The translations under genes were made by a program, and so were the position numbers. A stretch of DNA of 64,000 nt, taken from contig NC_039514.1 in NCBI RefSeq assembly GCF_003672135.1, positions 5,504,432 to 5,568,431 on the forward strand, read 5' to 3'. The notes under the pieces were generated by a model. That model was not told where the DNA came from, ran no database searches, and saw only the letters and a list, made by a program, of their open reading frames with translations. Shown in pieces: positions 34,704 through 46,103 of this stretch. Origin of the DNA: Ooceraea biroi. Its lineage: Eukaryota; Arthropoda; Insecta; Hymenoptera; Formicidae. The first letter of the stretch is position 1. Each line of letters begins with the position of its first letter.

Positions 34704-34909
34704 ATTTGTTTCGTGTTATTATTACAAAATTAGGAGCATTAGAAAACTCAATGAATATACTTCTTCCAATGGTGAAGCAACTTATAGTACACTTCCGACT
34801 ATCGAAAGTATCTCATATGGAAGGTGTTCCCAAACTTCCAGTTGACAGTGATGAAAATTTGGAAGAATTCGAAAGGTTTTTGGATACTAATACAAATTTT
34901 GAGTACATG
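34704..34909 (+). pseudogene. DUF4806-type gene, exon c, cut at its 5' splice site by a MITE
   Basis: After the acceptor TTTTCAG the frame reads DLFRVIITKLGALENSMNIL, then GVPKLPVDSDENLEEFERFL, then NFEYM. The second block is the start of the DUF4806 domain (pattern FPLxTxExLxxFExxLxD). At base 34909 the coding sequence meets the inserted element 34910-36880. Across the insertion, one TG plus GTAATTG restores an ATG/GTAATT phase-0 donor. Translation into the element stops after about 11 codons. Confidence 0.75.
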
Positions 34910-35361
34910 CCCAGCAAACACAGTCATATAACAATGATATTGCCATAATATAACAGAATGTAACACGCAATATAACATGTTCGTTACATGTAACGTATAT
35001 GTTAGTTGTAATTTCCCACTCAAACGAAATTGCAGTAATATAACAATAATATAACGTGTTACTAAAATGTTATTTAAATGTTATATAAATGGAATATATA
35101 TTATTTATTCTTTCTTCCTCTCTCTACAACTACAGGTGCATGTTTAATTTATTTTCCTAAACGTTATGTACAAGTTCGTACTTTCCTCTTATTTATTATT
35201 CGTTCAAAAGTGTACCACTTCATCGTAGAAATGGACTTACGATACAAGTTGTGCCCTGCCGTGATCACCGTTCCTATATATATTTTGTATTATATTTTGC
35301 ATGCGAGAAACGAAGCCATCTACCGGACAACTCGACATCTGAATGTTAAAAATGATATATA

Positions 35362-36648
35362 TTGGGTCGTCCGGAAAGTTCGTGCCGATTTTGAAGGAAA
35401 ATTCAAAGGCAATATTTTTTTATGTCGATAAATATTTATTGACTTATGTATGCACCGTTTTGTTTCACAACCTTTGTCCATCTTTCACGCAACTGGAAGA
35501 TTCCATTCTCCCAGAACTTCTTAGGTTTCTCGGCGAAAAACTCCTCAAGGTGGTTTTTTATGTCGCTCAAAGAGTTAAAGTTCTTGCCGCTAAGAGAATT
35601 TTGCAAAGACCTAAATAAGTGAAAGTCTGAAGGTGCAATGTCTGGTGAATACGGTGGGTGAGGTAGCACATCCTAGCCAAACTCCAACAATTTTTGTCGG
35701 ATAGTCAAAGAAACATGAGGTCTGGCATTGTCCTGATGGAACACGACGCCCTTCCTATTAGCTAATTCTGGACGTTTTTCCTGAATCGCTGTCTTTAATT
35801 CGTCCAGTTGCGAGCAGTACTTATCTGCATTTATCATTTGGTTGTGTGGTAGGAGCTCATAATATAGGATTCCTTTCCAATCCCACCAGACACAGAGCAT
35901 GACTTTTTTTGGATGAAGGCCGGCTTTCGGAGTGGTTAATGCTGGTTCATTTCGCTTACCCCAGGATCTTTTTCGTTCTACATTGTTGTAAATGATCCAT
36001 TTTTCGTCACCCGTCACTAATTGCTTCAAAAATGGTACGTTTTCGTTGCGTTTGTACAGCGAGTCGCAGATGGAAATGCGATCCATTAAATTTTTTCGGC
36101 CAAATTATGCGGAACCCATACATCATAGCGACTTACGTAACCAAGCTTCACTATATGATCGTGGACAGTGGTTTTCGATATTTTCAGTATCTCTGCTAAT
36201 TCACGTGTCGTGTAGCGCGGGTTATTCTCGATCAGTGTCTTGATTTGGTCATCATCAGTAGTAGAGGGTCTGCCCGAGCGTTCTTGGTCTTTAAGGTTAA
36301 AATCACCAGCTCTAAACTTAGCGAACCACTTACGTACGGTTCTTTCAGCTAAAGCGCCTTCTCCGTAAACAGAACATATCGAATTTGTTGCTTGTGAGGC
36401 ATTTTTGCCTTTCCGGTAATAGAAAAAGCATCAAGTGTCTAAAATGTTCTTTGTTTTCTTCCATCTTCAAAAGAGTACAAAACTGACACGAATCAATTTA
36501 TCTGAAACAACTTTTTTCCTAAAGATGCGTTGAAATGTCACCTTTAAGCATATGTATAAAAATCGTATGTTTTCAATAACATTGATATATTCAGACATGT
36601 TCCAACGCCATCTATTAAAAATCGGCACGAACTTTCCGGATGACCCAA
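35362..36648 (-). mobile_element. Full-length mariner element, inactive
   Basis: 1,287 bp with inverted ends of about 31 bp (TTGGGTCGTCCGGAAAGTTC, one mismatch) flanked by TA (35360-35361, 36649-36650). Size and ends are standard for mariner. It carries a transposase relic on the minus strand and sits inside the MITE at 34910-36880. Confidence 0.95.
35436..36462 (-). pseudogene. Mariner transposase with three lesions
   Basis: DD34D transposase. The start ATG at about 36462 opens the N-terminal domain (MEENKEHFRHLM), followed in the next frame by a helix-turn-helix region (LAERTVRKWF, SGRPSTTDDDQIKTLIE). From 36086 the catalytic domain is in frame: TGDEKW (first Asp), FHQDNARPH (second Asp), YSPDIAPSDFHLF (third Asp, 34 residues later). 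Lesions: one extra T near 36427, one missing A near 36090, and a TAG at 35674 where mariners have WDVLPHPPYSP. All catalytic residues are still present, so decay is recent. Confidence 0.9.
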
Positions 36649-36882
36649 TAACATAGACATAATATGCAAATATTACAGTTATATAATATCGCATATTTCA
36701 GTTATATTACTGTTATATTATTATAACCAATGTATAACAGAGCAATATAACAGTTTTATAACGCAGTTATATTGCAGTTACAAAGTAAATTATGCAACCT
36801 CAACATTAATAACATATAACAGTTGTTATATTACGTGTTACTTCTGTGTTATATAATAGTTATATTTTGTGTTTGCTGGGTG

Positions 36883-37082
36883 GTAATTGTTATTTCTGTT
36901 GTCCTCTTTATTTGATCTATTCATCAGTGTTAAATAGTGTTAAAGTTAAACTTTATGTTTCGAACACTGAAATTCTAACACTACAATTTGAAATTCTTTC
37001 TTTTGTATTGTGATTATCCTTTTTTATTGCTTTATGTTTTTCATATAAAACTAACACGTTAATTATCATCGTTGTTTGATAG
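36883..37082 (+). other. Intron c-d of the DUF4806-type gene
   Basis: Begins GTAATTG after the MITE and ends TTTGATAG at 37082. It is ordinary AT-rich intron sequence of 200 bases. Confidence 0.6.
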
Positions 37083-37095
37083 GTTAATACTTTAA
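37083..37095 (+). pseudogene. DUF4806-type gene, exon d, first 13 bases
   Basis: The bases GTTAATACTTTAA follow the acceptor GATAG in phase 0. The exon is then interrupted by a piggyBac element that duplicated TTAA. The remainder resumes at 39702. Confidence 0.7.
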
Positions 37096-37423
37096 CCCTC
37101 AAAGCACATACAGGGTCTGTCAGACCCTGTCCTCAAGTTTTGTCCTGAATATCTTTTAGGCAGTTTGAAAATTGGCAGGCCTGGGGCTCCCTGGCGGTAG
37201 TTTGGGGTCCTACCTATGCGTCCCGGTGCTTCCCCCGTACAGTCCTGCAGTCAGTAGGCGTTCAGAACTGTTCAAAGTCGGTGCAGGGTTACTCAGACCC
37301 TGGTGTGTGCCAAGCGTCGATTTTGCCAAATCATTAGTTTATATAACAAGTTCAAGTTAGTGTCGCTGAGTGCACCACAGTGTGGAAAACTTTTTCCTTT
37401 GTTGTTCTTCAATCACACAGTGC

Positions 37424-39159
37424 ATGATGGCGTACAATCTACGCACACGTGTGCGGGACGCCTTGTTGCAGAACGAGGAAGAAGAGGATTTTGGTGGCGA
37501 AGATTCTACTGAAGAGGATAACGTTTCAGTTCAGTCCTCGACTGAAAGTGAAACTTCAGACTACAGTGAAGCTGAAGATGTAGAAGAAATGACGTTGAAT
37601 CAACGCATTTTGGAGCAGCGTGAGCGTGCCCGTGGCAGACCGTCAACGACGCTGCGCAGCAAAAATAACACAAAATGGAGCACCCTTCCTCGACCAAGAA
37701 CATCAGATCGAGTGAATGCTGAAGAAAGAACTCCTAAACCTCGAAATGGTGCTGAGAACTGCAACAGTGTCACAGAGTTTTGGAATTGTCTCTTTGATGA
37801 GGAAATGCGTAATAAAATTGTTGAATATACTAACATAGAAATCAAAGATGTCTGTGCTAAAATGATGGCCGACGATGCTGTTATACAGACATACTATCAC
37901 ACAACTGATTTGAAGGAAATCAATGCTTTCATAGCCTTACTGTACTATTCAGGACTATGGAAATCAAACCATGTGAGCATAAAAGAAATTTGGAGTAACA
38001 CAAGTTGTTATAATCTGTATCGTAATGCTATGCCAAAATCACGATTTCAATTTCTGGCAAATCATTTGCGTTTTGACGTGAGACAGTATCGTTCTGGGGA
38101 CGATCGATTATCTCCAATTAGAGAGTTATGGGATAAATTTATCCGCAATTGTGAGTATTATTATGAACCGTCTAACGACACAACAGTAGATGAGCAGTTA
38201 CTGTCGTTCCGAGGACGATGTAAATTCAGGATGTACATCAAGTCCAAGCTTGATAAGTATGGCTTGAAAATAATCACCTTGAATGATGCTCAGAACTTCT
38301 ATCTGATAAATGGAATCCCTTATTTGGGAAAAACTGGTCATCCGTCAAACGAGTCATCTGGGGAGTTTTTTTCAAGAAAGTGACCACTCCAATTCATGGT
38401 ACCGACCGTTCCATCACTTGTGACAATTGGTTTACTACATATCCACTATTGAAGGATATGCTCAAAGATCCGTACAACATAAAGCTAACTGGTACCATTC
38501 GTAAGAATAAGAAAGAAATCCCAAATGAAATGAAAATCGCATCAAAAGAAGTTCCATCTTCAAAATTTTGCCACAGTGGAGACATTACTTTAGTCAGCTA
38601 TACACCAAAAAAACACAAATTAGTCCTTGTTGTTAGCACTAAAATTATAACAACAAATATTGGAGATAATGGTAAACCACAGATGATTCTATATTACAAT
38701 AAAACAAAGGGTAGTACCGACGTCTTTGACAAGCTCTGCCACGCATACACAACTGCTCGCGCAACCAAGCGTTGGCCAATGCGTTTCTTTTTTGGTATAC
38801 TTGACCAAGCTCAAGTGAATGCAAGGATTCTCTACACTTGCAAATATCCGGAAAAGAATCTTTCTGCCAAGAGTGCTTTGAAGCAGCTGGTTTTCTCTCT
38901 GTTGGAGCCGTATTTGCGAGAGAAGCTTGAGAACGCCACACTACGTACGGACATCAGGAAAAGTATACTTCTTATTCTGGGAGAAAATGCAGAGGCTCCG
39001 CCACAAGGTGATCGACCAGAGTTGCAGAAAAGGGCAAGGTGTGCACTCTGCTCTTACAAAAAAGATAGGAAAACAAAACGCTTGTGTCGATGTTGCTTGC
39101 GCCCAATGTGTGAAGAGCATCAAGCTTATATTTGTAATGACTGCAGTGGCACTGAGTAA
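37424..39159 (+). pseudogene. piggyBac transposase with one frameshift
   Basis: The first frame (37424 or 37427 to 38383) starts MMAYNLRTRVRDAL, passes an acidic stretch, and contains the DDE domain with TVDEQLLSFRG (first catalytic Asp). The second frame (38380-39159) holds ITCDNWFTT (second Asp), STDVFDKLC (third Asp) and a C-terminal Cys/His-rich zinc-binding region (CALC, CRCCLRPMCEEH, CNDC). The frames meet at a run of seven T (38366-38372), where loss of one T would make the frame continuous. No other stop is seen. The upstream ATG at 37370 is less likely because the family usually begins just before YNLR. Confidence 0.93.
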
Positions 39160-39215
39160 TTCTAACATCATTTTGATATTATTTGTTCATTTCAATCATA
39201 TTTCAAGTAAATTTC

Positions 39216-39221
39216 AATAAA
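39216..39221 (+). terminator. Polyadenylation signal of piggyBac
   Basis: AATAAA 57 bases after the transposase stop. Confidence 0.6.
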
Positions 39222-39701
39222 GATATACAATTTTCAAGTATATTTTGTCAAAAATTTATTTGTTTCCACGTTTCTTATAGAAAGGAACGCTTTTTCACAC
39301 CTAAAAAAACCACCTCCGTCAACCTGCAAAATAAATACCTTTTTTGAAAGATACACTACAGGAGTAATTTTTCCCTGATTGTACCACTATTCGAGAATAC
39401 AAACCTAAATTTTTAGCCAAAACTATAAAAAATTAAGAAAATTACAATTTTTTACAAAATTTCCTTTTTTTGAAAAAAAAAAAACATTTTTTTCAGGAAT
39501 TTTTTCGATGTTTTAATATTTCTAACGAGGCATTTGAACTACGGGGATTGATTCTACAATATTTCAAGAATATCTGAGAATTGTTTCAAGTTGATCGGAT
39601 GAGTAGTTTTTAAATGGTAGATCGTGAAAAAGTGCACAGGGTCTCACAGACCCACAGTGTGCTCCGTGATCGAAAAAATAGGTGTGTGCTCCGAGGGTTA
39701 A

Positions 39702-39846
39702 GCATATCAGGTGGCACAACTGTTTCTCAGATCAGTAGAAGGACTCTGGAAAGAATAATTACAAATAATTATGCTAGAAATTTTAACGGCAGGAAGAACA
39801 CTGAAGAAATCTTTCAAGATTCTTAAAATAAAGGACTTAGTCATAG
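39702..39846 (+). pseudogene. DUF4806-type gene, exon d continued, frameshifted
   Basis: In phase with 37083-37095 the frame reads SISGGTTVSQISRRTLERII, then TNNYARNFNGRKN, the C-terminal half of the DUF4806 domain (G-G-x-V-x-x-x-x-RRxL-x-x-hh-TN). It then hits TAA at 39824. The adjacent frame continues KKSFKILKIKDLVI to a donor ATAG/GTTTGT at 39847 in the phase that fits the next exon, so a single-base indel lies near 39790-39805. Confidence 0.75.
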
Positions 39847-40126
39847 GTTTGTCTTGTTTTTTCTTCTTTTATAACAAATTTTATATAAATACTAATCATG
39901 ATAGACAATACATACGATATTACATATGTTAATTTCTTATTGATGTTTACATATAAGTTTTGCGCTGAAAAATTATTCTGATTAAATTTTCTTCCAAAAC
40001 TTCATTAGTGTTGAATTATAATTTCACATGTTTATTGTTGTATCATCTTAATTTTTAGTATTGATCAGCATTTATCACATTTAATATATGGCATTTGATC
40101 ATATGTAAATTTATCTCTTTTTTTAG

Positions 40127-40263
40127 ATATTGTCAAGGCTATTGAACCAAATGCTGCAATATATGATGTAGAAAAGTCCATAAAAGATTGGCTCAAATTA
40201 GCACCTCTTCCTGTAACCTTAGCCGATTCCAGGGCATTGAAGACAAATTCAAGAAAAGTATAA
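40127..40263 (+). pseudogene. DUF4806-type gene, last exon
   Basis: After a T-rich acceptor (TTTTTTTAG) the frame reads DIVKAIEPNAAIYDVEKSIK, then DWLKLAPLPVTLAD, ending at TAA 40261-40263. The block with I-x-x-WLKxAP is what follows DUF4806 in ant proteins as I remember them. The phase (1) matches the donor of exon d. The minus-strand ORF over it is a shadow. Confidence 0.7.
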
Positions 40264-40705
40264 TTTCTCATCGTTTCAGTTTCAATATTAATGTTTATTT
40301 TGTATTTACATATTTCTATCCATTCCATTTCAAGAATTTGAGATTTATTATTTAGTAATTTGCAGGACAATTAGGAATATGTATTATCATAGTATTCTGC
40401 AATGTACTCGCACTCGCCACTGAAACGTGTTCTCATTGAAGCATTAAAATAAGTATATATTTCTTTACCACCTAATAATGTATCGCAAAGATGACCGATA
40501 ATATAAAAGCACTGTTAGTTGTTTTGTTATAATGTTATGCGTAATACAATTATGTAATTAAAAATTAAAACCAAAATCGATAAAAACTTTTAGTTTAAAA
40601 ACTTACATTTAAAACTTAAATTTAAAACTTAGTACATATATGTATAGGCAATGTGCAATATTATATACTTTTACACATTTTTAGTTGGCGATGTTCCTGA
40701 TACTT

Positions 40706-40861
40706 CCCAGCAAACACAAAGTAACAGTAATATACATGTTAGTTACAATTTCCCACTCATTAATATAAATGCAACATAACATACGTGTTATGTAACAATT
40801 ACATTGTTGAGTGGGAAATTATAACTAACATGTATATTACTGTTACTTTGTGTTTGCTGGG
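40706..40861. mobile_element. CCCAGCAAACACA MITE, 156 bp
   Basis: Perfectly palindromic outer arms (CCCAGCAAACACAAAGTAAC), each about 60 bp, with TT duplicated at both sides. Nearly the same element is at 62857-63014. Confidence 0.9.
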
Positions 40862-41442
40862 TTTGACGGTGGTAAAAAGATATAACAAAAATTATATACT
40901 TTAATACCATAAAAATATCAGTAACAGTTTAGCATTTTATTTTATAATGTTTCAGTTTTATATTATGTATTAGTTTAATATTACATTAACATTTAGTTTA
41001 TTTTGTAGCTTGTGTGTGTAATGCTTTTATAACTTTTATATGCGTTAATTAATTTTATTTTAACGTTGTTATTTACTCTTTAAACATTAAGTATCACATT
41101 TATTCTCATTTATAATACTAAAAACATCGTACTTTTAAGTTGTACCGACATTTTCCTTATAAAACATATACAAAAAAAACCTGAAGTTTTAGTACAAATG
41201 TACAATTCTAAATTGTGTTGTATTTCTAAAATGTATTATTTATAATTATGTTCTGCAAATGTTATCAAAAACAGAATATGAAGTTCACATATATATACAG
41301 GGTGGTTCTGAAATTTTACATATATGTATATATATGTAAATATAAAAATATAACTTTTAATAAAAAGTGTAGTTGAATGTTTAATCTCTACATGCACGCG
41401 TTCGGAGGGGAACCTCTTTGGTCGCTCTAATTTTATCGTCAT

Positions 41443-41488
41443 TGTGTGTGTGTGTGTGTGTTTGTGCGCGCGTGCGTGTGTGTGTAGA
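41443..41488. repeat. GT/GC microsatellite
   Basis: About 18 bases of GT repeat, then TTTGTGCGCGCGTGCGTGTGTGTG. Confidence 0.85.
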
Positions 41489-41999
41489 ATGATTGTAAAG
41501 CGAAATCTCAAAGAAAGCGTCTTCTTTGATATAGTATATAAAGTGTAATTTTCTATATTACCAACACCAATTTCAGAAATCGTTTAAAATACTTTTATAT
41601 ATCAAAGTTTTATTTATATGATAAAGCATAAAAAGATATACGTTCAGCTTACCAAATGATTTTTGTACATTAAAAAACAAAGTGACAAATGTTGTTTCTT
41701 ACTTTGCCAAAGAAATTTTATATGAAGCATTATTGATAAATTTTCAAGCAATATTTGTCGTTATTATTAATTGCACAAAGAGTATATTTAGAAAGCATAA
41801 TATATCAGTATCTCAGAAGTAGACAGTGTTAAATCACATTTTTTGCAAAAACAAAATTTTTATATTTTATGAATGAGGTTGTTAAGGAAATGTTAAGTTA
41901 CTTCATAAAATATAAGTCTAGTTTTTTTTACAAAAATGTGACTTAACACTGATCTATCTTTGAGGCATTGATATATAGAATTGATATTTTTCTGACGGT

Positions 42000-42154
42000 T
42001 TCTGAAACGTTTATTTTCCCGAAAAAGAAACGTTTCTCCTAACGTTTTTTTGGTGGACATTTTTCTCCTAAATAAACGTTTCAATAAAATGGTTATGAAA
42101 CGTTACGGCAAAACGTTTATGAAACGGTTTTGAAACCAATGTGTGCTGCCTGGG
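42000..42154. mobile_element. CCCAGGCAGCACA MITE end (right-type)
   Basis: Ends TGTGCTGCCTGGG and is filled with GAAACGTTT-type repeats, the inverted relative of 33074-33200. Confidence 0.5.
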
Positions 42155-43610
42155 CTACATAGGTTACATAGGTCATAATCTTCATCAATTACATTTAGTT
42201 GAGATTTGATGCAACTAGTGTAGTTCTGGAAATAAAACATTGTATTACAGCGGATATATTTAAAGAATTAATTCAATAAGTTAATTTACCTTCGTCTTTT
42301 AATGACATGATCTAACTTGCTAATACTAACTTTGATGAAAAGGAAATCGAGTAGCTTTAGCAGCAACACTTATTTTTGGATTCAGTTTCAATCTTTCTTT
42401 TCTCTGTATTGGTCTCTTAATAAGATACATCTTTTTTGGCGATACGAATGAGTAAACATGTCACCTAAACAGAAAAAATTTTAGGTTAAAAGAATCAATA
42501 CATACATTATCGTTATTATTTTATTAATTACATAATTTATTGTACAAGTATTGTATTGAAAATTATTATTTTTTAAAATTTATTATATATTATTCAATAT
42601 ACACACATACATACACATACACACATAATTAGTTTTTATGTTGAATTGTAAATTAAAAACAAGAACAAGATTTCAAAAACAGATGTTAAGAACATCTTTT
42701 TTAGCGTAATGTACTTTGAAATAGCAAAGAAAAATATTAGTTAACCTAAAATAACAATTACTATTTTGACTCGGTAAATAAAACAAATAAATTATTACAT
42801 TTATATATATGTGAATAAAACTATTTTTATTTTATTTTAATATATTTACTTACAAACTATTAAGAGATATATTAATATTATTCATTTCCATTCAATCTGA
42901 CGCACTTTTCGCATCTGTACAACCTTGCACCTTGTTACCTTGCACAACTTACGTACCATATTTTTCTCTGCCTTACTCTACGTCAGTTACGTCTCGTTTT
43001 TTGCCATCAGCCAAAGAAACTCTTACACTTCTTCTGAATAGTCAATCACAAATCATCACAGGGTACGTGCCTTAGTTTAAAATGTGATGCTTTACTAGTG
43101 AGGTTATGTATGCATGGTATTTGTCGCAGTAGACTGAGTGATTACAATTATTGTAATATGTTTAATGACTTGAGAATGAGGACGTTAAGGAAAATGATGA
43201 ACTGCTCATTGATGCGATGAAAGCATTCCCACATCCTTATAATCACTAAGATTGTAGTTTTACAAACTATTTGTTCAAAGAAAATTCGTGCAAAAAAATA
43301 GCCTCAGTAATAAACATTTCAGGTAAATAAATGTTATATATTATTAAACGATAATTGTAAACAACTTTTGAATTTTATGCCTGGTTATTTTGTGCTAAAC
43401 TGTTAATAATTCTATTAAGAAATAAGTTTAATAAATATAATTATATTTAATAAGTATAATAAAGATAAAAAATAATACAAAAAGTATTTTCGTCTTATAT
43501 TTTATATTTTATTGTTTAATATTTTTATTTGTTCAATATTTCGTTTAATAAAAAGTATTTTTGTGTTTTATATTTTATATTTTATTGTTGAATTTTTACA
43601 AATAAAAAAA

Positions 43611-43700
43611 TATAAATTGTATTTAATTCAATTGACCAGCCTGGCAATACAATCGGTTATTTTCACGAAAATTTTTCAATTGAATTAAATACAATTTATA
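43611..43700. repeat. Perfect 25-bp inverted repeat with 40-base loop
   Basis: TATAAATTGTATTTAATTCA plus ATTGA (43611-43635) and the exact complement at 43676-43700. The loop is GC-richer than the arms. It is either a small MITE or a stable hairpin. Confidence 0.8.
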
Positions 43701-45462
43701 TAAATACCACCGAAGATAAAATATTTTATTACTACAAAAAATATAAATTAAAATTTATATTATGGCCACCGCGCTCACGTTGGGTATATAATTTTCTCCG
43801 ACGATCAGCACGTTTTTATTACCCCCTATTTCTTGTCTGTTTTAAATATAGTGAAAAATATATGTACAAAGTGTATATTAAAACTTTTATGATATCCGTA
43901 TAAAACTTATATTTTAAAAAAAGAGTAAGAAGAATGCCAATTACACGCGCTGCTTGCTTTTATGGAAAAAAGTATAATATAACATCATTTCAACGATAAA
44001 AGTTTTGATATCAAAACATTGTTTTATTGTTGATTATAGATAAAATATAACATATTATAATTACATTTTATTAGAATACTCGTTAATTGAATGAATGAAA
44101 AAAACTTGGCGCTACTTGATTAATTGTTTACCTTTTTTGTACCTTAATTTTTTTTGATAAGGTTTATGATTTTGTATAAGTCCATTTCAAACCGACCATT
44201 TCGAATGTGAGAAAAACTATAGTTGACGGTCGTCAAAAATTAAAATCATGATGCAGTACCAACAAATTTTGGATTTTACTTAAAAAAATCAGATAAAAAA
44301 TAGTTCAAGCTCGTGCAAAAAGGAATAATAATTATCAGATTTAGTTTAGAGCTTACTTATATTAATTATTTGTTAGAAGAGAGAGCATTTTAATTTGTTT
44401 TTAATGGTTATTTTAAATTAATGAATATAATTATATACTTAATAAATATAATAAAACTAGAAAACAACACAAAAAGTGTTTTCGTTTTATATTTTATTAT
44501 TTAATAATATTTTGTTTAGCAAATGGTTATTTTATATTTTATTTCCGCATAAGACTGTATGGAGAATCACAGTTTTTCAGTTATGAGAATCGGAAATTCT
44601 GTTTCTAATGGTCGTTACAATTTAAAAATTTTAATTGCATGAAATGGAATATGAATACCTACTTCATAACAGTAGGTTATGTAACATAACTATGTAATAC
44701 ATAATCTACAAAAAACACTATATTATATAAAAAATGCATTCTTTCCGTTTGCAATACTAAGAGAGAATTTATTTTATTATGTGAAAGTCATACGAATATA
44801 ATATATAATACGAATTATGTTGCTAATAAAATGCATTATTTTATGTTAGTAGAGTGACGTTTAACATGTGCCTACAAATGGAGCATATATGTCGATATTG
44901 TTGACAGTACCAAAGACAAATAACATTTCTGCTAATCAAACATATTAAAATATAACTAGAAAAATTGTTCATTGATTACATAGCGTGTAATTTCATATCT
45001 CATTGTCACAATTAAAAAATAAAGATATTTAATATTTAATACAGTTTTTAATAAAACAAATGTTTATTAGTAAAACTACAGCAATGCATAATATTTAAGA
45101 CAAAAATAAAAGTTTATTTTTTATCTTCGTTATTTATATTTTTCATTTCAAATATCATGCTTCAAAAATCAAAGTTCCCGGTTTTAGTCGAAACATGGTG
45201 TCCAACCTAACCCTGATGTTATCTGAGCGTTGCTAATGTCACTAGATATATATCTAGCGACTTTAAGCGTTGCGAGCTCTAAGTGAAACGTATTCCAAGT
45301 TGCTCTCCTTTCTCAGTATTACTAATAGTTAATGGTTAGTGGCTGCCACCGCTGCCAACTCATCGAAATGTTGACGGATCTTCGCAACTGCGAAATTTAT
45401 CGATAGTAGATTGGAGAATCCTTTTTAAGGACGATTGTGCGTCAACGATCAGAACAATCAGG

Positions 45463-45642
45463 ATGAATTGCGCTCACGTAAGCGCTGTCCTGGCGATCTT
45501 TTTGATCGCTCAGGCTCACGGTATCATGTTTTACTTGGAACCGAACAGCCATAAGTGTTTGAAGGAAGAGGTGCATGCGAATGTGCTCGTGACGGGCGAG
45601 TATGAAGTATCCGAGGCAATAGGTCAGAAAACAGATTACGTT
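45463..45642 (+). CDS. bai: p24 cargo receptor (TMED10/baiser), exon 1
   Basis: This opens a complete five-exon gene (45463-52923, 218 residues) for a p24-delta family protein of the early secretory pathway. These proteins cycle between ER and Golgi, bind COPI/COPII coats and help select cargo such as GPI-anchored proteins. Exon 1 encodes a signal peptide (MNCAHVSAVLAIFLIAQAHG) and the start of the GOLD domain (IMFYLEPNSHKCLKEEVHA, then NVLVTGEYEVSEA). The first Cys of the conserved disulphide is in HKCLKE. It ends at donor GTT/GTAAGT in phase 0. The family identification is strong; the symbol follows the Drosophila orthologue. Confidence 0.95.
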
Positions 45643-45840
45643 GTAAGTACATTATTAACAGAATAACACTTTATTTATCTTTACTCCTGCGAGAACGAGA
45701 TCAATGTCGGTTAACCTCGCAGCTGTCTACCATCTGCAATCCAATAACAATTGTCACACTGTTCTCTTGCCATCTAAAAAGAATATAAATATAAATGTGA
45801 ATAATTTTAACATAAAAAGTTTTAGGATAGAATATATATA

Positions 45841-46008
45841 CAGGGTGTCCCATGACTGAAGGTCCATGTATTAAGGGCGTGTTATTGACATCATTTGGGG
45901 TTAAAATTATGAAGCATTTACGGACATATGTTTATTAAACAATTTCAACTCTAAATGACGTCAATAACATGCTCTTAATGTATGGACCTTCGGTCATGGG
46001 ACACCCTG
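45841..46008. mobile_element. 168-bp mariner-type MITE in p24 intron 1
   Basis: Inverted ends of about 55 bp starting CAGGGTGTCCCATGAC, flanked by TA (45839-45840, 46009-46010). Confidence 0.9.
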
Positions 46009-46103
46009 TATGATATATAAAAACATGGATATAATTATATGTAGAATAACTTGATAATTTAGAATTAGATATACATGCAAAATTAATATTTATTATTTTC
46101 TAG

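Larger units (their letters stand above)
34910..36880. mobile_element. CCCAGCAAACACA-type MITE with nested mariner
   Basis: Starts CCCAGCAAACACA and ends TGTGTTTGCTGGG, with TG duplicated on both sides (34908-34909, 36881-36882). Without the nested mariner it is about 680 bp, longer than its 156-158-bp relatives at 40706 and 62857, and filled with TATAACA/TTATATTG repeats. It lies exactly at an exon-intron border of the DUF4806-type gene. Confidence 0.85.
37096..39697 (+). mobile_element. piggyBac element, nearly intact
   Basis: 2,602 bp flanked by TTAA (37092-37095, 39698-39701). Inverted ends CCCTCAAAGCACA / TGTGTGCTCCGAGGG. Subterminal copies of a CAGGGTCTGTCAGACCCTG palindrome or variants lie at 37108, 37286 and 39637. 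It encodes a transposase of normal length broken only by one frameshift. It inserted into a coding exon of the DUF4806-type gene. Confidence 0.95.
40864..45460. other. Intergenic AT-rich stretch
   Basis: No coding exon seen between the DUF4806-type gene and the p24 gene. It holds one unpaired TA-CAGGGTGG MITE end (41299), a GT/GC microsatellite (41443-41488), a CCCAGGCAGCACA end (to 42154), a 25-bp perfect inverted repeat (43611-43700), and two diverged direct copies of a segment around 43420-43600 and 44430-44530. The last 250 bases should contain the p24 gene promoter. Confidence 0.5.

Noticed and set aside
40065..40370. 101-codon minus-strand ORF
   Set aside because: Shadow of the last exon of the DUF4806-type gene on the plus strand, which has matching splice phase.
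33074..42154. A single 9-kb composite transposon with CCCAGGCAGCACA ends carrying the DUF4806-type gene
   Set aside because: No matching target duplication at the two ends, and each end is followed by its own internal repeat pattern, as in two separate MITE fragments.
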